A stretch of 64,000 bases of DNA from Eggerthella timonensis (GCF_900184265.1 NZ_FXXA01000002.1:1200918-1264917), one strand, 5' to 3'. Positions 1-9,137 are shown, numbered from the stretch's first letter. Program-made: numbers and translations. Notes: a model not told the origin generated them from the letters alone.

Positions 1-161
1 GATCTACCAGCTGGGCTACCCCGTGGTCCTGCTGTACTAAGCGCGTAGCGTTCCACGATCCCGCGTTCCGGGGAGGTTTGCAGCTCCTCCCCGGAACGCG
101 GGATCGTGGAACGCTACGCGCTTAGTACAGCAGGACCACGGGGTAGCCCAGCTGGTAGATC
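1..161. repeat. 76-bp perfect inverted repeat spanning two convergent gene ends
   Basis: Positions 1-76 are the exact reverse complement of 86-161, with a 9-base centre at 77-85. The arms hold the last 12 codons and stop of the DmsC-type gene on the minus strand and, in mirror image, the same codons on the plus strand. The inner part (about 41-121) is a strong GC-rich hairpin that could end transcription from both sides. The repeat reaches the window edge, so its full length is unknown. Confidence 0.95.
2..40 (+). CDS. 3' end of a probable second DmsC-type gene (partial)
   Basis: Reading from position 2 gives the last 12 residues and stop codon of a protein ending LGYPVVLLY. This is identical to the C-terminus of the DmsC-type gene at 122-991, on the opposite strand. 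If the sequence is real, an inverted copy of that gene lies just left of the window and converges on it. The other possibility is a fold-back or chimeric assembly join, which would also give a perfect mirror image. Only 39 coding bases are visible. Confidence 0.5.
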   Translation: MYQLGYPVVLLY

Positions 162-991
162 AGCACGCGGAACATCACGGAGGTGGCCAGCGCCACGATG
201 GCGGCGACGACCATGAGCGTCTTGGAGGCGCCCACCTTCTTCTTGGCCACGAGGGCGCAGGCCGCCGCGACGATGACGCAGATGATGGAACCCCAGAACA
301 TCGGGGCGCCCGCGCCGGTGACCATGATGCCCAGCAGGCTGTCGATGTGCGTCGGAGCCGTGGTCATGGACGTCGGGTCGGCATAGTGGCCGTACTGGGC
401 GAAGCTCGACAGGGCGCAGGCGATGACGAACACCACGTCGGCCACGAGCTGCACGAGGGCGGCGATGAACGTGAGCTGGATGCCCGTCGCCTCGGCGGTC
501 TCGTCCTTCTTCAGGATGGAGATCAGCCAGATGGCCACAGCGCCCAGCAGGCAGGCGTTGCCCAGGTAGAACGCCACGAGCGCCAGGCCCCACGCCGGAC
601 GGGCCGGCATGAAGTAGGAGTGCGCGGTCGCGGCCACCATGAGCACGGCCACCACGATGGTCACCCAAGCGAGCGCCTTGGGAACCGGCTTCTCGCCGCG
701 CAGCATCACGAACCACACGACGATGACGATGGCAAGCGCCACGCACCCGATGAGTTCCTGGGTGATGCCGGACGTGATGTGCCCGAAGCCGTTGAAGATG
801 CGCTCCCAATGCTCGAGGTGCAGGAAGGCTCCGATGCCGCCCACCACGAGCGAGACGGCGGACGTGATGAGCGCAGTCATCTGCAGGTTCTTACCTTCGC
901 CCTTGAGCGCCAGGATGGACATGCCGCCCAGCGTGCCGCAGGTCAAGCATACGAACAGCGTGAAGATAACGAGAGGCCACTGAGTTTCCAT
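122..991 (-). CDS. DmsC-type membrane anchor subunit, operon 1
   Basis: This 289-residue polytopic membrane protein resembles the DMSO reductase anchor subunit family (DmsC), which takes electrons from menaquinol and passes them to the iron-sulfur subunit. It begins METQWPLVIF and has about eight hydrophobic helices. The segment HLEHWERIFNGFGH near residue 60 is shared with the three other DmsC-type proteins in this window, but the rest is clearly diverged from that near-identical trio. Its start codon overlaps the stop of the iron-sulfur subunit gene by one base (TAATG), so the two are probably translationally coupled. It is the last gene of a minus-strand A-B-C operon. The natural substrate of the complex cannot be read from the sequence. 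Confidence 0.9.
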   Translation of the reverse strand: METQWPLVIFTLFVCLTCGTLGGMSILALKGEGKNLQMTALITSAVSLVVGGIGAFLHLEHWERIFNGFGHITSGITQELIGCVALAIVIVVWFVMLRGEKPVPKALAWVTIVVAVLMVAATAHSYFMPARPAWGLALVAFYLGNACLLGAVAIWLISILKKDETAEATGIQLTFIAALVQLVADVVFVIACALSSFAQYGHYADPTSMTTAPTHIDSLLGIMVTGAGAPMFWGSIICVIVAAACALVAKKKVGASKTLMVVAAIVALATSVMFRVLIYQLGYPVVLLY

Positions 992-1623
992 TACTCATCA
1001 CCTCCTTCCCAGTGATGGTCGCGTAGGATGTAGGAGTACGAGGGCTTGTTGCCCACGTCGGGCAGCCTGTGCACGTCGGCGTCGGTGAAGGGCTCGAGGA
1101 AGTCGAGCATCTTGCGACGGTTGCCCAACGGGTCTTCGGAACCCTCGAACGACTCGTAGCCGGCCTCGGTGTCGCCGATGTAGCGGGCGTTGCCGCCGCA
1201 CTGGCTGACGCACTGGGGCAGCTCGCCCTGGGCCAGCTTCTGCTCGCACAGCGTGCACTTCTCGACGACCTTCTCCTCCTCGTTGAGGTAGCGGACGCCG
1301 TAGGGGCAGGCCATGACGCAGAACTGGCAGCCGATGCACTTCTCCTTGTCGATCTGGATGGAGCCATCCTCGGCGACGTGCGACGCCTCGGTCGGGCACA
1401 CCTTCACGCACTCGGGGTTCTCGCAGTGCTGGCAGCTGATGGGCAGGAAGTACATGTACACGTCGGGGTACTGTCCCGATCCGCCCGGGATGGGGTTCGG
1501 CCCCACGCGCACGACCTTGTTCCAGTAGCTGCCGATGGGCACGTTGTTGACCGCCTTGCAGGCGACCGAGCACGCGAGGCAGCCCACGCACCGGTTGAGG
1601 TCGGTGATGATAGCCTTCGTCAT
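991..1623 (-). CDS. DmsB-type four-cluster ferredoxin subunit, operon 1
   Basis: This 210-residue electron-transfer subunit of a DMSO reductase-family enzyme carries four cysteine groups, which predicts four [4Fe-4S] clusters. They are CVGCLACSVAC near residue 12, CQHCENPECVKVC near 65, CIGCQFCVMAC near 96, and CTLC with a later CVSQC near 123-142. It has no signal peptide of its own, as is usual for proteins carried across the membrane with their Tat-bearing A subunit. It lies 3 bases after the A gene and overlaps the C gene by one base. Its role is to relay electrons from the membrane anchor to the molybdopterin subunit. Confidence 0.95.
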   Translation of the reverse strand: MTKAIITDLNRCVGCLACSVACKAVNNVPIGSYWNKVVRVGPNPIPGGSGQYPDVYMYFLPISCQHCENPECVKVCPTEASHVAEDGSIQIDKEKCIGCQFCVMACPYGVRYLNEEEKVVEKCTLCEQKLAQGELPQCVSQCGGNARYIGDTEAGYESFEGSEDPLGNRRKMLDFLEPFTDADVHRLPDVGNKPSYSYILRDHHWEGGDE

Positions 1624-1626
1624 GGT

Positions 1627-4600
1627 TTACTCCCTCCCTTCGTAGTTCGGCAACCATTCCTTCAGACGGGGGTCGTCGGAGGTATGGATGATGGGGGTGC
1701 CGGTCGAGTCGCACGGCACGGGGTTGTTGTACGGCGAGTTCTCGGGCGTGGCCTTGTAGATCTTCACCTGGTAGGCGCGCAGGTTGGACGTGCCGGAGTG
1801 CGGGTCCTGGGCACCGTGGTCGATAAGCTGGTTGACCTGGGAGTACTGCCAGCCGTGACCGGCGTCTTTCACCTCGGGGTACCACCACGTGTGCTCGAGG
1901 TTGATAACGTCTTCCTTCACGCCGTAGTACAGGTCGGCCACCTCGCGGATCTTGCCCCACTCGGTTTCGATCCACACCCAGTCGCCCTGCTCGATGCCGT
2001 ACTCGGCGGCCGTCTTCGGGTTGATCTCCACGCGCGGCACGGGCCACAGCTCGCGGCACCAGGGAAGCTGGCGATGCTCGGAGTGGAAGTACACCGGGAT
2101 GCGGCGGCCGGTGGTCGCGGTCAGCGGGTACTCCTTGATGCGGTCGCCGTCCTTCGGGCCGTGAGGCGGCTCGGTGTAGCTGGGAACGAACCACTCGGGA
2201 TGGTCGGGATGGTGCGATTCCATGACGGTGGACCAGATCTCCTGCTTCATCGTCGGGGTGAACCAACCCGGCTTCCAGTCGCCGATGCCCTTGCCGGCCG
2301 TGTAGTCGAGGCGGGCCCACACGCGGTCGCGTGCGCGCATCGCGCCGGTCTGGTAGCGACGGTACGTGCCCCAGTTGCGCGGCTCGATGTCCTTCGCCTG
2401 CCACCAGCCGTGCTCCTGGAAGGCCTTGACGTACTCGTCCCAGGTCTTGTACTTGGGCGTGACCTCGGCCATCGGAACGCCGTGACGCTCGAACGTGGGC
2501 TTGCCGTTCTCGACGTGCCACGTGGTGTAGGTCAGCTCGTCATCGGTGAGCAGCTTGATGGAGTCGTCCAGCTGCCAGTTGATGTCGGGCCACTCGTTGC
2601 CGGGCTCGTTGGTCCACTGCCAGTTCATGCGCTTGGCGAGGTCCATGACGATCTCGGGATCGTACTTGGCCTCCGCGGGCGGCTGCACGCACTTGACCGT
2701 GGCGCCCATGGCGCCGGCGGAACCCTGCGACGCGCGGGGCGAGTTGAGCTCGATCCAGTGGGCGACCGGCAGGATGATGTCGGCCGTGTCGTTTTGCGGC
2801 GTGTGCCACAGGTTGAGGTCCACGTAGAAGTCGAGCGACAGCAGCGCTTCCCAGGCTCGGGTGGTGTTCGTCTGGCTCATGAAGTTGCCGGACTCGTTCC
2901 ACAGGGCGCGCACCGGGTAGGGATCGCCCGTGATGACGGCGTCCCACAGCGAGTGGCTGTCGCACCAGTACTGCCACCAGCCGATCAGCGGGAACTTGTC
3001 GATGCCGATCTGCTTCTGGTTGACCTCCGCCGGCGGGGTGGAGGCGCCCGGCGCCCAGGCGCTGAAGCCCTGTAGGTCGCCGTCGATGGGCACGATTGTC
3101 GGGCCGCGGTTGCCGCCCGGGGTGTCCATGTTGCCGGTGATGCCCACGAGGTTGTCGAAGGCGCGGCAGTTCTGGATGGCGCTGCAGAAGTGCTCGACGG
3201 CCAGCATGTACTGTATGCCGCCGTTGCCGTAGCCGGTGGACGGGTCGATGCGCGTGCCGTACGCCGTGGCGGCCGCCTCGATCTCGGAGGCGGGGATGCC
3301 GGTGATCTCCGCGGCGACTTCGGGCTTGTACTCGGCGGCGCGAGCCTTGTAGTACTCCCACACGGGCTTGACCTTCACGGTCTTGCCGTCCTTGAGCGTG
3401 ATCTCGAACTCGCCTTCGAGCGCGGGGTCGATGGCGGGATCGAACGGCATGGGATCGGGGATCCAGCCCTGCGTCTGGCCCGGCAGCAGGTTGTCCTGCG
3501 AGGCCTCGCGGCCTTCGCGCGCCTTCTCGGAGTCGTAGTTCTCGCCTTCCCAGAAGCCGCCGGTTTCGTCGATGACGCCTTCCTGGTCAGCGTTGAACCA
3601 GGTGAACGCGCCGTACTCGTGCTCGACGCCCTCGGCCTTCAGCTTCTCCCAGTTGTTGTCGTACACGAGGAACTTGTAGGGGCTGCCGTCCTCTTTGATG
3701 TCGCTTTCCTTGAGCAGGCGCGTCTTCACGTCCCAGTACGAACCGTCGGTGCGCACGGTGGGGAAGCCGGAGGGCTCCATGTCCTCGCACACGAGGAACG
3801 GGGCGTTCGTCCACTTCTTCACGTACAAATCGTCGTAGAGCTTCTTTTCGATGATGACGTTCGTCCAGGCCAGGGCCAGGGCGCCGTCGGTGCCGGGGCG
3901 CAGGTGCTGCCAGAAGTCGGCTTCCTTGCCCATGTTGGCCATGCGGGGATCGACGCTGATGTGCACGTCGGCGCGCGACGCCACGTCCACCGTGGTGCGG
4001 CAGGAGTCATCGTAGTTGGACAGCTCGGACGCGCCGCCCCACTGCACGTACACTTTCGGGCGCGTGATGGTTTCCATCCACGACATGGCGAACTGCGACA
4101 CCATGGTGGTGGCGAAGTGGCGCGGGCCCTTGCAGATCTGCCAGGCTTCCACGTTGTTCGGCGTCTCCAGCATGTTCTTCAGGATGGACTCGGAATGCAT
4201 GCACCAGATGCGCGAGGTGCCCACCTGGCAGGCGATGGCCTCGCCGCCGTGCTTCGCCTTGATGTCCATGAAGTTGTCCACGATGGACTGCATGGCCTCG
4301 TCCCACGAGATGCGCTGCCAGCCGGGCTCCTCGCCCTTCGGGTTCGTGCGCTTCATGGGGTAGTGCAGACGGTCGGGGTGGTACGCCGCCTGGATGGACG
4401 ACTGCGACTTGGTGCAGCAGTTGCCCATGGACTGGAACGCTCCCTCGTCGCCCTCGACGCGTATGGCACGTCCGTTCTGGACGATGACCTTGACGCCGCA
4501 CTCCATCTTGCCGCATCCGCGGCAGCACGTCTTCACGGCCACGGTGTCGTTGCCGGACACGCTGCTGTACGTCTCTTCGGCCAGCGCGGTGTGCGTCGAA

Positions 4601-4680
4601 GCGCCGAACGCCGCGGCTGCCGCACCGGTGATGGCGGCGGTCTTGACGAACGTGCGTCGTGACATGGTCAGGTTACCCAT
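1627..4680 (-). CDS. DmsA-type molybdopterin oxidoreductase, Tat-exported, operon 1
   Basis: This 1017-residue catalytic subunit belongs to the DMSO reductase superfamily. The N-terminus has a Tat signal (SRRTFVK at residues 7-13, then a hydrophobic stretch ending TALAEE). A [4Fe-4S] motif follows, with cysteines at 53, 56, 61 and 88/89 and a lysine at 91. The start at 4680 was chosen because GGAGGAGGAG sits just upstream and the Tat signal follows directly; an upstream in-frame extension lacks a ribosome site. The long form with the CRGCGKMEC motif resembles the catechol dehydroxylase-type enzymes known from Eggerthella, but the substrate is unknown. It is transcribed divergently from the LuxR regulator at 5081. 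Confidence 0.93.
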   Translation of the reverse strand: MGNLTMSRRTFVKTAAITGAAAAAFGASTHTALAEETYSSVSGNDTVAVKTCCRGCGKMECGVKVIVQNGRAIRVEGDEGAFQSMGNCCTKSQSSIQAAYHPDRLHYPMKRTNPKGEEPGWQRISWDEAMQSIVDNFMDIKAKHGGEAIACQVGTSRIWCMHSESILKNMLETPNNVEAWQICKGPRHFATTMVSQFAMSWMETITRPKVYVQWGGASELSNYDDSCRTTVDVASRADVHISVDPRMANMGKEADFWQHLRPGTDGALALAWTNVIIEKKLYDDLYVKKWTNAPFLVCEDMEPSGFPTVRTDGSYWDVKTRLLKESDIKEDGSPYKFLVYDNNWEKLKAEGVEHEYGAFTWFNADQEGVIDETGGFWEGENYDSEKAREGREASQDNLLPGQTQGWIPDPMPFDPAIDPALEGEFEITLKDGKTVKVKPVWEYYKARAAEYKPEVAAEITGIPASEIEAAATAYGTRIDPSTGYGNGGIQYMLAVEHFCSAIQNCRAFDNLVGITGNMDTPGGNRGPTIVPIDGDLQGFSAWAPGASTPPAEVNQKQIGIDKFPLIGWWQYWCDSHSLWDAVITGDPYPVRALWNESGNFMSQTNTTRAWEALLSLDFYVDLNLWHTPQNDTADIILPVAHWIELNSPRASQGSAGAMGATVKCVQPPAEAKYDPEIVMDLAKRMNWQWTNEPGNEWPDINWQLDDSIKLLTDDELTYTTWHVENGKPTFERHGVPMAEVTPKYKTWDEYVKAFQEHGWWQAKDIEPRNWGTYRRYQTGAMRARDRVWARLDYTAGKGIGDWKPGWFTPTMKQEIWSTVMESHHPDHPEWFVPSYTEPPHGPKDGDRIKEYPLTATTGRRIPVYFHSEHRQLPWCRELWPVPRVEINPKTAAEYGIEQGDWVWIETEWGKIREVADLYYGVKEDVINLEHTWWYPEVKDAGHGWQYSQVNQLIDHGAQDPHSGTSNLRAYQVKIYKATPENSPYNNPVPCDSTGTPIIHTSDDPRLKEWLPNYEGRE

Positions 4681-5080
4681 ACTCCTCCTCCTTCTTTCTC
4701 CTCGTTCTCGTCTTGCTTGTCGTGCTCGTCCTTCGGTCATGCGGAACGGGGCGGGGGGCTGCCGCGTGAAGCCGGATGCCGCATGCGGTGCAAAGTCCCC
4801 GTGTCGCATAGGCCGACCATACGGATGCGAGGGCCTGCCGAGCATCGTGCAAAGGTTGCGAAGCAGGGGTTTGCCGCATCATAAATTCTTATGATTTTGT
4901 GATCATGAATAAAACGATGGGTAGTTGATCAGGCAATACGGTAATCGTCTCCCGTAAATTGTCTCGAAACTAGGATAATTTCCTCAAAGAGGGACGCTCA
5001 TCTTTTCCGTATAATCGAACGCGTCGACAGAGGGGTCGACGCGAGCAGTGTTTCGCACGGGCTCAGGGGGTGGGGCAGGC
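4681..5080. promoter_or_regulatory. 400-bp divergent promoter region, operon 1 / LuxR regulator
   Basis: No gene is seen here. The central part (about 4875-5020) is AT-rich compared with its surroundings, as expected for promoters. It contains the dyad at 4878-4895 and a TATAAT box at 5010-5015 pointing toward the regulator, with no good -35 match. A perfect 9-bp hairpin at 5020-5028/5035-5043 lies in the regulator's untranslated leader. Confidence 0.6.
4878..4895. promoter_or_regulatory. Candidate operator dyad, operon 1
   Basis: ATCATA-N6-TATGAT, perfect over seven bases per arm with a four-base centre. The same ATCATA/TATGAT halves occur in the equivalent gaps of operons 2 and 3. It lies about 200 bases upstream of the A subunit start. 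Binding by the adjacent LuxR regulator is inferred. Confidence 0.5.
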
Positions 5081-6550
5081 ATGGAAAAGCTTCGGAGTGC
5101 ATGGGATACCGCGTTAGGAACGAGCCTTTCGCTTAGGCGCATTGCGGGCGCCGCCCTGCAGTGGCTGTGGATGCTCATGATGTTCTACAGCATCGTGCCG
5201 TACGGGTTCTCGTCGGACGTGCGCGGCTCGCTGTACACCAGCTTGCTCATATCGCTCGTGGCCATGGTGGTCACCATGCTGTTCGTCGCCGTCATCGTGC
5301 GGCGCGAGCGGGTGAGCGCCAACCGTTCCATCGTGCTGGGATCCGCCATCATGATGAGCGTGGGCAGCGTGCTCACGCCGTTCTCCGACCCCACCACGCC
5401 CGTCGGCATGCTCGTGCTGGGCTTGAGCGCCGTCATGACCGGAACGGGATCGGCCGTGCTGTTCCTGTGCTGGATCGAGTTGGAATCGGGGCTGGGCGGA
5501 CGCTTGGCGCTCGTGGAGCTTGCGGCGTCGCTGTGCGCTGCCATCGTCGTGGGGTTTCTGCTGATCGTGGGGCCGACGGTGCCCGTGATCGCGCTCATCG
5601 TGGTCATGCCCGTGCTCTCGGCGCTGCTGCTCAGGCGCTGTGCGGGCACCACGCCCCAGCTGCCGCGCGGGCCCGAGCAGCCGCTCTCCCGTCAAACGAT
5701 CGCCCTGTTCGCGAAGGCGCTTCTGGGCGCCGTGCTCATCGGCATGCTCATGGGGTTCTTCGACGTGGTGTCGGGCTTCAAAACCTACGAGGTGCAGGAC
5801 ATCTTCGGCGCGTATTTGTTCCTGGGCGGCTTCATCGGCGTGCTGGTGATTTGCCTGATCGCCGTGTTCCTGCATCGCGACAGCATCTTCTTCTCGTACC
5901 GCGTGTCCATGCTCATGCTGTGCCTGGGCTGCCTGTCCACGCCCTTCATGTCCGACAACAACACGTACTCGAGCGCGCTCATCTTCGGCGGCTACCACTG
6001 CTTCGTGCTGGTGCTGTGCGTGGTGTGCATCGACGTGGCGTCGAGCTTTCGCGTGAGCCCGGCGCGCACCATCGGCCTGGGGTTCGTGGCGCTGTACGGC
6101 GGCGAGACCGCAGGCTCGCTGTTCGCCCACTCGCTGGAGGCCACGGGCGTGAGCATGTTCGACCTCACCCTGGTCACGCTGGTGGCGGTGTCGCTCTTGT
6201 TCATCGCGCACCTGTTCCTGTTCACGGAGACGGATCTCGTCAAAATCGGCATCGGTGAGGTCAGCCTGATGGGCACGGTGCCCGAAGAGCGCGACGAGGA
6301 GCCGGCCGATCCCGTGGATCCGTGCGCGCTCATCTCGGAGCGCTTCGCCCTGTCGCCGCGCGAGACCGACGTGCTGCCGCTGCTGCTGGAAGGACGCACC
6401 ATCTCGCGCATCCAAGAGACGCTGTTCATCTCGGCCGGCACGGTGAGCACCCATATCCGGCACATCTACCAGAAGACGGGCGTGGACAACCGCCAAGAGC
6501 TTATCGATCTAGCCCACGAGACAATCGACTCGCCGGACGAGGCGGTCTGA
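5081..6550 (+). CDS. Polytopic LuxR-type transcriptional regulator, operon 1 neighbour
   Basis: This 489-residue protein has about twelve hydrophobic helices over its first 400 residues, laid out like a major-facilitator transporter. A cytosolic C-terminal LuxR helix-turn-helix follows (LSPRETDVLPLLLEGRTISR and HIRHIYQKTGVDNRQELIDL, last 65 residues). Proteins of this design are abundant in Eggerthella and are thought to sense substrates through the membrane and control the adjacent reductase. The ATG at 5081 was chosen over a GTG at 5048 because a G-rich ribosome site precedes it. It is divergent from the DmsA-type gene at 4680, its likely target. The ligand is unknown. Confidence 0.9.
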   Translation: MEKLRSAWDTALGTSLSLRRIAGAALQWLWMLMMFYSIVPYGFSSDVRGSLYTSLLISLVAMVVTMLFVAVIVRRERVSANRSIVLGSAIMMSVGSVLTPFSDPTTPVGMLVLGLSAVMTGTGSAVLFLCWIELESGLGGRLALVELAASLCAAIVVGFLLIVGPTVPVIALIVVMPVLSALLLRRCAGTTPQLPRGPEQPLSRQTIALFAKALLGAVLIGMLMGFFDVVSGFKTYEVQDIFGAYLFLGGFIGVLVICLIAVFLHRDSIFFSYRVSMLMLCLGCLSTPFMSDNNTYSSALIFGGYHCFVLVLCVVCIDVASSFRVSPARTIGLGFVALYGGETAGSLFAHSLEATGVSMFDLTLVTLVAVSLLFIAHLFLFTETDLVKIGIGEVSLMGTVPEERDEEPADPVDPCALISERFALSPRETDVLPLLLEGRTISRIQETLFISAGTVSTHIRHIYQKTGVDNRQELIDLAHETIDSPDEAV

Positions 6551-6554
6551 GGCG

Positions 6555-7120
6555 ATGGAGACGACGTATCTGCGCGAGTTCGCGAAGGTTGCCGAATGCG
6601 GCAGCTTCACGGCGGCTGCGCGCACGCTGCATCTCACGCAGTCGACGTTGAGCAAACACGTCGCCTTGCTCGAGCGCGAGTTCGGGGCGGACCTGTTCGT
6701 GCGCGACCGCAGCGGCGTGAGCCTGACCGAGGCGGGCGGCGTGCTGTACGCCCAGGCGCGGCAGATGGAGCAGCTGCTGCGCGCCACGGTCGCGCTCGTG
6801 CATGCGGCGCGCGACGGGCAGGCGCCGGGCGCTGGTGCGGATGCGGGGGCCGCGGGCGCGACGGGCGTCGAGGCTGCGGACAGCGCGCGGGCGGGCGGAG
6901 GCGCTGCAAGTGCCGGCTCGCGGCCGAGCGCTGCGGGCTCGACCGGCGCGAGCTGGGCGCGCTCATCCTGTACGTGGAGGAGCGCGGCTTCGACGTGATC
7001 GAGGGCGAGCTGGGGCTTTCGCGCGACGAGGTGGCCGACGTGCTGGGCGGCGTGTACCGCAAGCTGGGCGTGGGCGACAAGCAGGAGGCGCTCGATTTCA
7101 TCCATTCCGTTTCGGAATGA
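6555..7120 (+). pseudogene. LysR-like HTH regulator, frameshifted in its linker
   Basis: From 6555 one frame encodes a clear LysR-type N-terminal helix-turn-helix (FAKVAECGSFTAAARTLHLT, then STLSKHVALLEREFGADLF). After about residue 90 it becomes an alanine/glycine-rich linker and then loses sense. A second frame carries a plausible C-terminus ending at 7120, with LGALILYVEERGFDVIEGEL and a LuxR-like GVYRKLGVGDKQEALDFI. The two halves look like one short protein of about 188 residues broken by a one-base deletion (or equivalent) around 6880-6930, a G/C-run-rich stretch. It may be a sequencing error, a true pseudogene or, less likely, programmed frameshifting. It starts 4 bases after the LuxR gene. 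Confidence 0.6.
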
Positions 7121-7231
7121 TGGTAGACGCGACCGCGCCGGTTGGGCATACTGCATATGAGTGAGAGCGCTATGAAGCTGGGGGGCTTCGAGCAAAGGGC
7201 TTCATCCGAAGAACGTGGATGGAGACCGAAT

Positions 7232-9109
7232 ATGAGTGCTTATACTGCTGCGTCCGTCGAAGACGCGGCGAACAATCTTCTTGAAGAACTGCATAAGGAA
7301 GCGGGCGAAGCTGCCAGCGTTTGCGCGTGCTTGGAGCACGACGCGTCCGACGACGTCGCGCCGGCGCTGCTGGCGTGCGCGCGCAGCGTTGCCGCGACGG
7401 GCTCGCCCGTGCGCATCGTGTGCGCCGACGCGGTGGCGGCCGGGCGCTACCGGGCGCTCGTGGGCGACGACCCGCTGCTGGGCGAGGCCGACGTGGTGTC
7501 GATGCGCGAGCTGGGCCTGGCTGTCATGGGCGATGCGCGGGTGCAGGACGCCGTGGGCCGCGCCGCGCGCGTGCTCGACGACAACGAGCTGGCCGTGCTC
7601 ATGGAGGACGTGAAGGTGAGCGGGCTCAAGCCCGGCCGCTTGCGCGAGATGCTCAAGTTCTTCTACAAGAGCATGAGCGAGTGCGCCGACGAGGACGAGC
7701 GCTGGTTGATCACCGCCGAAGAGCAGACCGTGCACGCCATCCTGACCGAGAACCTCGAGGTGCGGCGCGCGCTGCTGCCGTGCGAGGTGTCGTCGCTGGC
7801 CTATCGCGGCCTGGTGGCCGCCGGCATCGAGCCCGAGCCGCTGACGCTCGTGGTCGACGACTACGGCTCGCTCAGCAAGGCGTCGCAGCGTCTCGTGCGC
7901 CATCTGGCCGTGAGCGGGCTCGTGGCCGCCGGGCGCACGCTGGCCGCGCCGAGCGCCGAGGAGCCGTACCCGTGCTTCGAGGGGTTCCGCGCCTTGGCTG
8001 ACGAGGCCGGTTGCCTGGTGACGCTGGCGGCCGAACGGCCGGAGGCGGTGCGCGAGAGCCGCGCGCTCGACGATCCCGAGGCCGAGTGCGCGTTCGTGGC
8101 CGCATCGGTGGAGGCGTGCCTGAACGACGGTGTCGCCCCGCGCGATGTGCTGGTGGCGGTGCCGAACGCCGCTTGGGGCGCGCGCGTGTCCGCCGCCCTC
8201 GAGGCGCGCGGCGTCGCGGTCGAGCGCGGCTTCGGCGGCGGGAAGATCAAGGGCGACCCCCGCACTGAGGGCCGCTTCGCCGACCTCAAGCTGGCCGCGT
8301 TCTTGCGCCTGTACCTCGACCCGCACGACTTCACGTCGCTGCGTTCATGGTTGGGATTCGGCGACTGGCTGCTGCGCTCGGACGCGTTCTTGGAGCTGAT
8401 GGCGTATGCGCGCGAGCGCGACATCGCCGCGTCGGAGGCCGTGGCGCAGCTGCGTACACAGCGGGACGCCGACCGCGCCTCGACGATCTTCGGCAAGTTC
8501 GACGGCCCGCTCGACGAGCTGGACGAGCTGCAGCGGGCGTGCGCGGGCGGTTTGACGCGCGAAGCCGCCGTGGAGCTGTTCGACGCGCACGGGATGCCGT
8601 TGTCCCCGCGCCTGGTGGAACTGCTGGGCGACGATGCCGCGCATGCCGACATCGAACGCCTGGCGCGCGAAGCGTTCCGCGCGCCGGTCGAGGACGTTGC
8701 GCGCGACGCCGTGCACGTCGTCGCGTACGCGCGCTGCCATGGGCGCCATGTGCGCATCGCGTTCGTCACCGGCCTCGTGAACGGCTTCCTTCCCGCGAAC
8801 GATGCGGTGGACGACAAGTTCACCATCGACCACCGCCGCGTGGCCCTCGAGCGCGAGCGCGCGCTGTTCCTCGACGTGCTGGCCACGGCCGGCGAGCGCA
8901 CGGTGTGCACGCGCTTCATGCGCGACCGCCTGGAGAACACCGCGTTTACCAAGGTGCAGACCACGCGCGTGTTCATGCGCGATGGCGAGCGCCTGGCGAG
9001 CGTGGCGCCGTCCGAGTTCGCGTCCCTCGACGAGGAAGCGCTGTCCCTGGCGCCCGATGTGCCGCGCGAGCTGCCAACCAAGGTGCTCTACGCATCCACG
9101 ACCATGTAG
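7232..9109 (+). CDS. Helicase-like protein of module A (UvrD/AddB fold, no Walker A)
   Basis: This 625-residue protein is a paralogue of the gene at 20738-22561. Both share VKVSGLKPGRLREMLKFFY (here near residue 130), an acidic Walker B-like LVVDDYGSLSKASQRLV near 210, and a C-terminal FVTGLVNGFLPANDAVDDK. This last segment resembles the late helicase motifs of UvrD and AddB proteins. The N-terminus, where the paralogue has GGVGSGKT, has no phosphate-binding loop, so ATP hydrolysis is unlikely. The ATG at 7232 follows a GGAG site. It opens a plus-strand run with an acidic protein, a TorD-type chaperone and ferredoxins. Its function is unknown; a structural or regulatory role beside the molybdoenzyme maturation genes is a guess. 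Confidence 0.75.
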   Translation: MSAYTAASVEDAANNLLEELHKEAGEAASVCACLEHDASDDVAPALLACARSVAATGSPVRIVCADAVAAGRYRALVGDDPLLGEADVVSMRELGLAVMGDARVQDAVGRAARVLDDNELAVLMEDVKVSGLKPGRLREMLKFFYKSMSECADEDERWLITAEEQTVHAILTENLEVRRALLPCEVSSLAYRGLVAAGIEPEPLTLVVDDYGSLSKASQRLVRHLAVSGLVAAGRTLAAPSAEEPYPCFEGFRALADEAGCLVTLAAERPEAVRESRALDDPEAECAFVAASVEACLNDGVAPRDVLVAVPNAAWGARVSAALEARGVAVERGFGGGKIKGDPRTEGRFADLKLAAFLRLYLDPHDFTSLRSWLGFGDWLLRSDAFLELMAYARERDIAASEAVAQLRTQRDADRASTIFGKFDGPLDELDELQRACAGGLTREAAVELFDAHGMPLSPRLVELLGDDAAHADIERLAREAFRAPVEDVARDAVHVVAYARCHGRHVRIAFVTGLVNGFLPANDAVDDKFTIDHRRVALERERALFLDVLATAGERTVCTRFMRDRLENTAFTKVQTTRVFMRDGERLASVAPSEFASLDEEALSLAPDVPRELPTKVLYASTTM

Positions 9110-9113
9110 AGGC

Positions 9114-9137
9114 TCCGGCGGCTTGCCGGCCGCCGGA
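9114..9137 (+). other. Intercistronic stem-loop
   Basis: A perfect 9-bp GC stem (TCCGGCGGC / GCCGCCGGA) with a six-base loop lies 4 bases after the helicase-like gene. No T-run follows, so it may stabilise or attenuate the transcript and not end it. Confidence 0.5.

Noticed and set aside
1069-3075. Long open frame on the plus strand opposite the DmsA-type gene
   Set aside because: It is a mirror frame caused by high GC content; it has no ribosome site or family motif and overlaps a well-supported gene.
7232-9109. Part of an AddAB or RecBCD repair locus
   Set aside because: No nuclease domain and no partner helicase are adjacent; all neighbours are chaperone and ferredoxin genes.
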